Shown in pieces: positions 61,363 through 64,000 of a stretch of 64,000 bases of DNA. The number at the start of each line of letters is the position of its first letter. Position 1 is the first letter of the stretch. The stretch lies in NCBI GenBank assembly GCA_029213065.1, contig JARGPH010000028.1:1-64000 (forward strand), given 5' to 3'. The DNA comes from Verrucomicrobiales bacterium (lineage in GTDB: Bacteria > Verrucomicrobiota > Verrucomicrobiia > Verrucomicrobiales > DEV007). The notes under the pieces were generated by a model. It saw only the letters and a list, made by a program, of their open reading frames with translations. It had not been told where the DNA came from and ran no database searches. The position numbers and the translations under genes are program-made.

Positions 61363-62148
61363 ATGTTCAAAAACACTGAAATCACATTTTTAGGAACCGC
61401 CACGTCGATCGGGGTTCCGGTGATTGGGTGTCATTGTGCGGTCTGCAGCTCGGATGACCCGAAAAACAAGCGTCTCCGCTCGTCGATCTATGTGGAGTCG
61501 GAGGAGACCAAACTGCTCGTCGACACGGGGCCGGACTTTCGTCAGCAGTGTCTCCGCGAGGGGATTGATCACCTCGATGCGGTGGTGTTCACTCATGAGC
61601 ACACTGATCACATCATGGGCTTCGACGATTTGCGGCGCTTCACGGTTTATGAAGAGGAGGCGCTTCAGATTCACGCGACGGAGTCCTGTCTCGGGCGGCT
61701 CAAGGCGGCGTTTTCCTACGTGTTTGACGGGAAGAACGGCTACCGCGGCTATTTGAAAGTGAAGCCAGAGGTGATTGACGGTCCGTTTCGGGTCGGTGAT
61801 CTCGAACTGACACCGCTCCCGGTGACGCACGGAAAGGTAGAAACGGTGGGCTTTCTCTTCTCGCGGGAGGGCGAGCGGCTTTTTGCCTACATCCCCGATG
61901 CTAAGGTGCTGAGCGCTGAGGCGGAGGCGTTGATTGAGGGAATTGATCTGCTCATTCTCGACGGGCTTCAGCCCCTCCCTCACAACACGCATTTATCGAT
62001 TCCGGAGTCGGTCGAGCTGGTGGAGCGGCTCGCTGTGAAGAAAACCTGGCTGACGCACTTTTCCTGTCGGGTCGACTACCGGGAGCTCGAGCCCGGACTT
62101 CCTGAGAATGTGCATCTTGCCTGGGACGGCTTGAAGCTGGAAGTCTGA
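61363..62148 (+). CDS. PhnP-like metallo-beta-lactamase-fold hydrolase
   Basis: The 261-residue cytoplasmic protein has the MBL fold with a cysteine pair in an N-terminal insert (GVPVIGCHCAVC, then KNKRLRSS). The metal motif is HEHTDH, and the later ligands include His in PVTHGK, Asp in IPDAK and a final His in LTHFS. This is the pattern of PhnP-like cyclic phosphodiesterases and of many uncharacterised relatives. No phosphonate genes are near, so a general phosphodiesterase role is likely. It starts 48 bases from the recN start, on the opposite strand. Confidence 0.9.
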   Translation: MFKNTEITFLGTATSIGVPVIGCHCAVCSSDDPKNKRLRSSIYVESEETKLLVDTGPDFRQQCLREGIDHLDAVVFTHEHTDHIMGFDDLRRFTVYEEEALQIHATESCLGRLKAAFSYVFDGKNGYRGYLKVKPEVIDGPFRVGDLELTPLPVTHGKVETVGFLFSREGERLFAYIPDAKVLSAEAEALIEGIDLLILDGLQPLPHNTHLSIPESVELVERLAVKKTWLTHFSCRVDYRELEPGLPENVHLAWDGLKLEV

Positions 62149-62194
62149 TCGGGTTGCGATTTGATGAAGTCGTGAGACTGTTCATTCCCTCATC

Positions 62195-63286
62195 ATGATG
62201 TTACGAAATACCCCCTTTCGCATGAGTCAGCGCGCCGGATTGTTTTCTCCGGTTTTAGCGGTGCTCTTTACGGCCTCTGCCTGTCTCGCCGAGGAAACGG
62301 CTGACGGGAAAAAGTCCCAAGTGAAATCTGAAGCGGCGGACGAGACGACTCCGGTAGCGAAAGACGAGACGACTCCGGAGTGGCTCCCCGAGGGAAAGTG
62401 GGCGCTCGATTGGTCGGATGAATTTTCGGGGGAAGGCGAGTTGGAGAAGTGGTATCCGCTCCTGGGCTACAATCCTCCCGCCTTTAAAAAGAATGAGGCT
62501 AAGGGGATTCGCTGGTCGGGCAAGACTGAGGAGTCATCCCACATGTACAGTGTCAAATCGGGTCATCACTGGCTCAATGGTGATGGGCAACTCGTGATGC
62601 GGATCGTTACTGATAAGACGAAAAAGAATGAGCATGGTCCTCGTGTCGAGGCGGCTTATTTGCTGACCGGTTATCCCGAAGTGTGGGACAAAACGGAGCC
62701 GAACAATGCGAAATGGGCGGGGAAATTCGTGAGCCCGAAGGACGGACCGCTTTATATCTCGGCGCGGGTTCGCACGGATCAGGTCGTGGGATGGTCGACC
62801 TGGTTTGCGTTCTGGCTTTTTTCTGAGACCCGGGCCTACAACGGGAATCCTGTGGACGGAACCGAAGTGGATATGATTGAGATTCCACGCGGCAAACACG
62901 AATATATGGACAAGGTCTTCAACGTTGCGAATCACTGGAAATCGACCGGCGGTTCGGAGTCGTTGCAGTTCCGGGAAAAAGGGACCCCGCCCTCGACTTC
63001 GTTTGTCGACGTCACGGATTCTGATTATCACACTTATGGGATCGAGTGGTCAAAGGAGTCGATGAAGTGTTCTGTCGACGGGAAGGTTTACTATACGTTT
63101 GCGGAGAATATCCCGACGGATCCGGTCGACATGATGATGTTTCTGACCCTCGAGTTTAAGCCCAATGCCTGGGATCCGAATCAGGGGGATGGCCGGGTTG
63201 AAGGGCCGTATGTTTCCGATTCTCCTGAGATGCGGGAGATGTCACGGGCGCTGGTGGATTTTGTGCGGGTGTATCGGAAGGAGTAG
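62195..63286 (+). CDS. secreted GH16-family glycoside hydrolase
   Basis: The 363-residue exported protein has a signal peptide (hydrophobic core about 15-30, ending CLAEE) and an acidic, Thr-rich linker with a repeated ADETTPVAKDETTPE piece. A GH16 domain follows (WALDWSDEFSGEGELEKWYPLLGY onward). The catalytic ExDxxE motif is seen in GTEVDMIEI, with the following HxYMDKVFNVANHW strand and HTYGIEWSKE. GH16 enzymes cleave beta-1,3/1,4-glucans, agars or carrageenans. The exact substrate is undetermined. A downstream Met at 62222 is the alternative start. It matches the sulfatase and beta-helix genes in suggesting marine polysaccharide use. Confidence 0.9.
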   Translation: MMLRNTPFRMSQRAGLFSPVLAVLFTASACLAEETADGKKSQVKSEAADETTPVAKDETTPEWLPEGKWALDWSDEFSGEGELEKWYPLLGYNPPAFKKNEAKGIRWSGKTEESSHMYSVKSGHHWLNGDGQLVMRIVTDKTKKNEHGPRVEAAYLLTGYPEVWDKTEPNNAKWAGKFVSPKDGPLYISARVRTDQVVGWSTWFAFWLFSETRAYNGNPVDGTEVDMIEIPRGKHEYMDKVFNVANHWKSTGGSESLQFREKGTPPSTSFVDVTDSDYHTYGIEWSKESMKCSVDGKVYYTFAENIPTDPVDMMMFLTLEFKPNAWDPNQGDGRVEGPYVSDSPEMREMSRALVDFVRVYRKE

Positions 63287-63304
63287 GCGGGGCTCGTTCC
63301 TGGT

Positions 63305-63346
63305 TGTTGGATGTTGGATGTTGGATGTTGGATGTTGGATGTTGGA
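63305..63346. repeat. heptamer tandem repeat, six copies
   Basis: TGTTGGA is repeated six times without mismatch. Such runs are common between genes in PVC genomes and translate into meaningless His-Pro-Thr-Ser-rich frames. Confidence 0.9.
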
Positions 63347-63367
63347 TGGGCTTTGGTGCAGTTTCAG

Positions 63368-63406
63368 GACATGGGTAACACATCAGGTTCAAGACATGGG
63401 TAACAC
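63368..63406. repeat. direct repeat resembling insertion-sequence end
   Basis: GACATGGGTAACAC occurs at 63368-63381 and 63393-63406. From memory this motif is part of the ends of some IS481-like elements. No transposase gene is present, so it would be a remnant. Confidence 0.45.
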
Positions 63407-63492
63407 TTCGTTTGTTGGGGGTTACGGTTTGGTATTTCGTCACGGTAGACCCTCCGGCTTTTTGGCCGATGCTGAAGGCATCGTTGGTTCAG

Positions 63493-63548
63493 CCCCGGAT
63501 TTCAATCCGGGGATCCGGTGGGAGAGGTGATGCGTCCTGAAGGGACGC
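63493..63548. repeat. two REP-like hairpins
   Basis: CCCCGGATT/AATCCGGGG (63493-63512, 2-base loop) and GCGTCC/GGACGC (63532-63548, 5-base loop) are perfect stems. They resemble palindromic intergenic repeats mobilised by RAYT-type transposases, although no such gene is in the window. Confidence 0.5.
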
Positions 63549-63686
63549 GCGGAGATGTTGCGTTTCCTTGTTGGCGTTTCGTGCTTCCCGCGCCGGCTGT
63601 GGGGATGGCGGCCTGATCCGCGGGGGGAATATATGCGGTACGCATTTCCATTGAAAAACCGGATCTGTCCCCTTAGCGTTGTGGCT

Positions 63687-64000
63687 ATGGCAGCTCCTGT
63701 ATTTGAGATGGAAAACATCAGCGTGCAACGTAGCGGACGCAAAATCCTGGATGACATCTCCTGGAGAGTCGAGCGAGGCGAAAACTGGGTCGTCGTTGGC
63801 GGAAACGGTTCGGGCAAGACTTCGCTGCTCAATGTGCTCATGGGATACCTCACCCCGACAGACGGTGAGGTGAGTATTCGGGGCCGCGAGGATGCGGTGA
63901 ATTCGAAGACTCAGAGCTGGGACGACTGGAAAAAGCGCATCGGCTTTGTCAGCAGCAGCATCGCTCAGGAAATCGATCCGGGCGAGTCTGCGCTCGATGT
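63687..64000 (+). CDS. ABC transporter ATP-binding protein, 3' end beyond window
   Basis: The first 104 residues are present and the gene runs past the window edge. The start ATG at 63687 gives MAAPVFEMENISVQRSGRK, then the Walker A motif GGNGSGKT (about residues 39-46) and an N-terminal beta-subdomain typical of ABC ATPases. KKRIGFVSSSIAQEI fits the Q-loop region, although the usual Gln position cannot be confirmed. It is close to the ModF/PhrA-like group of cytoplasmic ATPases. The transported substrate is unknown. Confidence 0.88.
   Translation, partial: MAAPVFEMENISVQRSGRKILDDISWRVERGENWVVVGGNGSGKTSLLNVLMGYLTPTDGEVSIRGREDAVNSKTQSWDDWKKRIGFVSSSIAQEIDPGESALD

Larger units (their letters stand above)
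63287..63686. other. repeat-rich intergenic region
   Basis: These 400 bases hold a heptamer tandem repeat (63305-63346), a 14-bp direct repeat that looks like insertion-sequence end debris (63368-63406), and two perfect hairpins (63493-63512, 63532-63548). Frames on both strands are repeat-driven and not credible genes. Confidence 0.7.

Noticed and set aside
63305-63346. possible CRISPR-like repeats
   Set aside because: The unit is only seven bases and has no spacers, so it is a simple tandem repeat.

Overview
The window reads as a chromosomal segment of a Verrucomicrobiota bacterium, or a close relative in the Planctomycetes-Verrucomicrobia group. It is fairly GC-rich and Gram-negative (TonB receptor, OmpA protein, outer-membrane barrel, lipoprotein). 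It carries the gene kinds typical of that group: a PSCyt1/WD40 - DUF1549/DUF1553 - DUF1501 - PPC-domain operon, a DUF1080 protein, DUF6807, a Cys-type sulfatase, a Tat-exported sugar isomerase, a zinc-ribbon Ser/Thr kinase and a GH16 enzyme. No rRNA, tRNA, CRISPR array or intact transposase was found.

Layout. 0.4-10.2 kb: CBS protein, Wzz/BY-kinase-like protein, HflX, then carbohydrate-scavenging genes (TIM-barrel isomerase, DUF6807, esterase plus MFS transporter, DUF1080-esterase fusion). 10.5-12.1 kb: a small secreted protein, a RelE/ParE-type toxin-antitoxin pair and an NTF2-like protein. 12.1-16.3 kb: a tightly packed four-gene catabolic operon (RraA-like, aspartoacylase-like, threonine-synthase-like, M81/MlrC-like). 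16.4-25.2 kb: fumarase, baeRF protein, PRC-barrel protein, sulfatase, Ser/Thr kinase, beta-helix protein. 25.4-31.9 kb: the PVC-type DUF1501/DUF1553 operon.

32.0-36.7 kb holds a CnrY-CnrX-CnrH-like trio (anti-sigma factor, periplasmic Ni/Co sensor, ECF sigma). It is followed by a ZnuA-like lipoprotein and a TonB-dependent receptor, which suggests metal-regulated metal uptake. 37.4-40.2 kb encodes one 927-residue protein that joins a CoA-transferase/acetyl-CoA hydrolase, a GNAT acetyltransferase and a histone-deacetylase-type domain. 40.2-45.5 kb has a purple-acid-phosphatase-like enzyme, membrane and secreted proteins and a YcaQ-type glycosylase.

46.4-56.8 kb, all on the minus strand, looks like a complete biuret-type nitrogen-scavenging island: allophanate hydrolase, hybrid histidine kinase, sigma54-dependent response regulator, outer-membrane protein, a second cysteine hydrolase (possible triuret hydrolase), NCS2 permease, small membrane protein, biuret hydrolase and cupin. 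The two transcription units start with almost identical sigma54 promoters, each with the same inverted-repeat element about 77 bp upstream. The cluster therefore appears to be wired to its own two-component system. It is flanked on both sides (45.7-46.2 kb and 56.9-59.3 kb) by attC-like repeats and small cassette-like genes, without an integrase in view.

59.3-64 kb returns to ordinary genes: a 53-bp palindrome, recN, an MBL-fold hydrolase, GH16, a repeat-rich intergenic stretch and the start of an ABC ATPase cut by the window edge.
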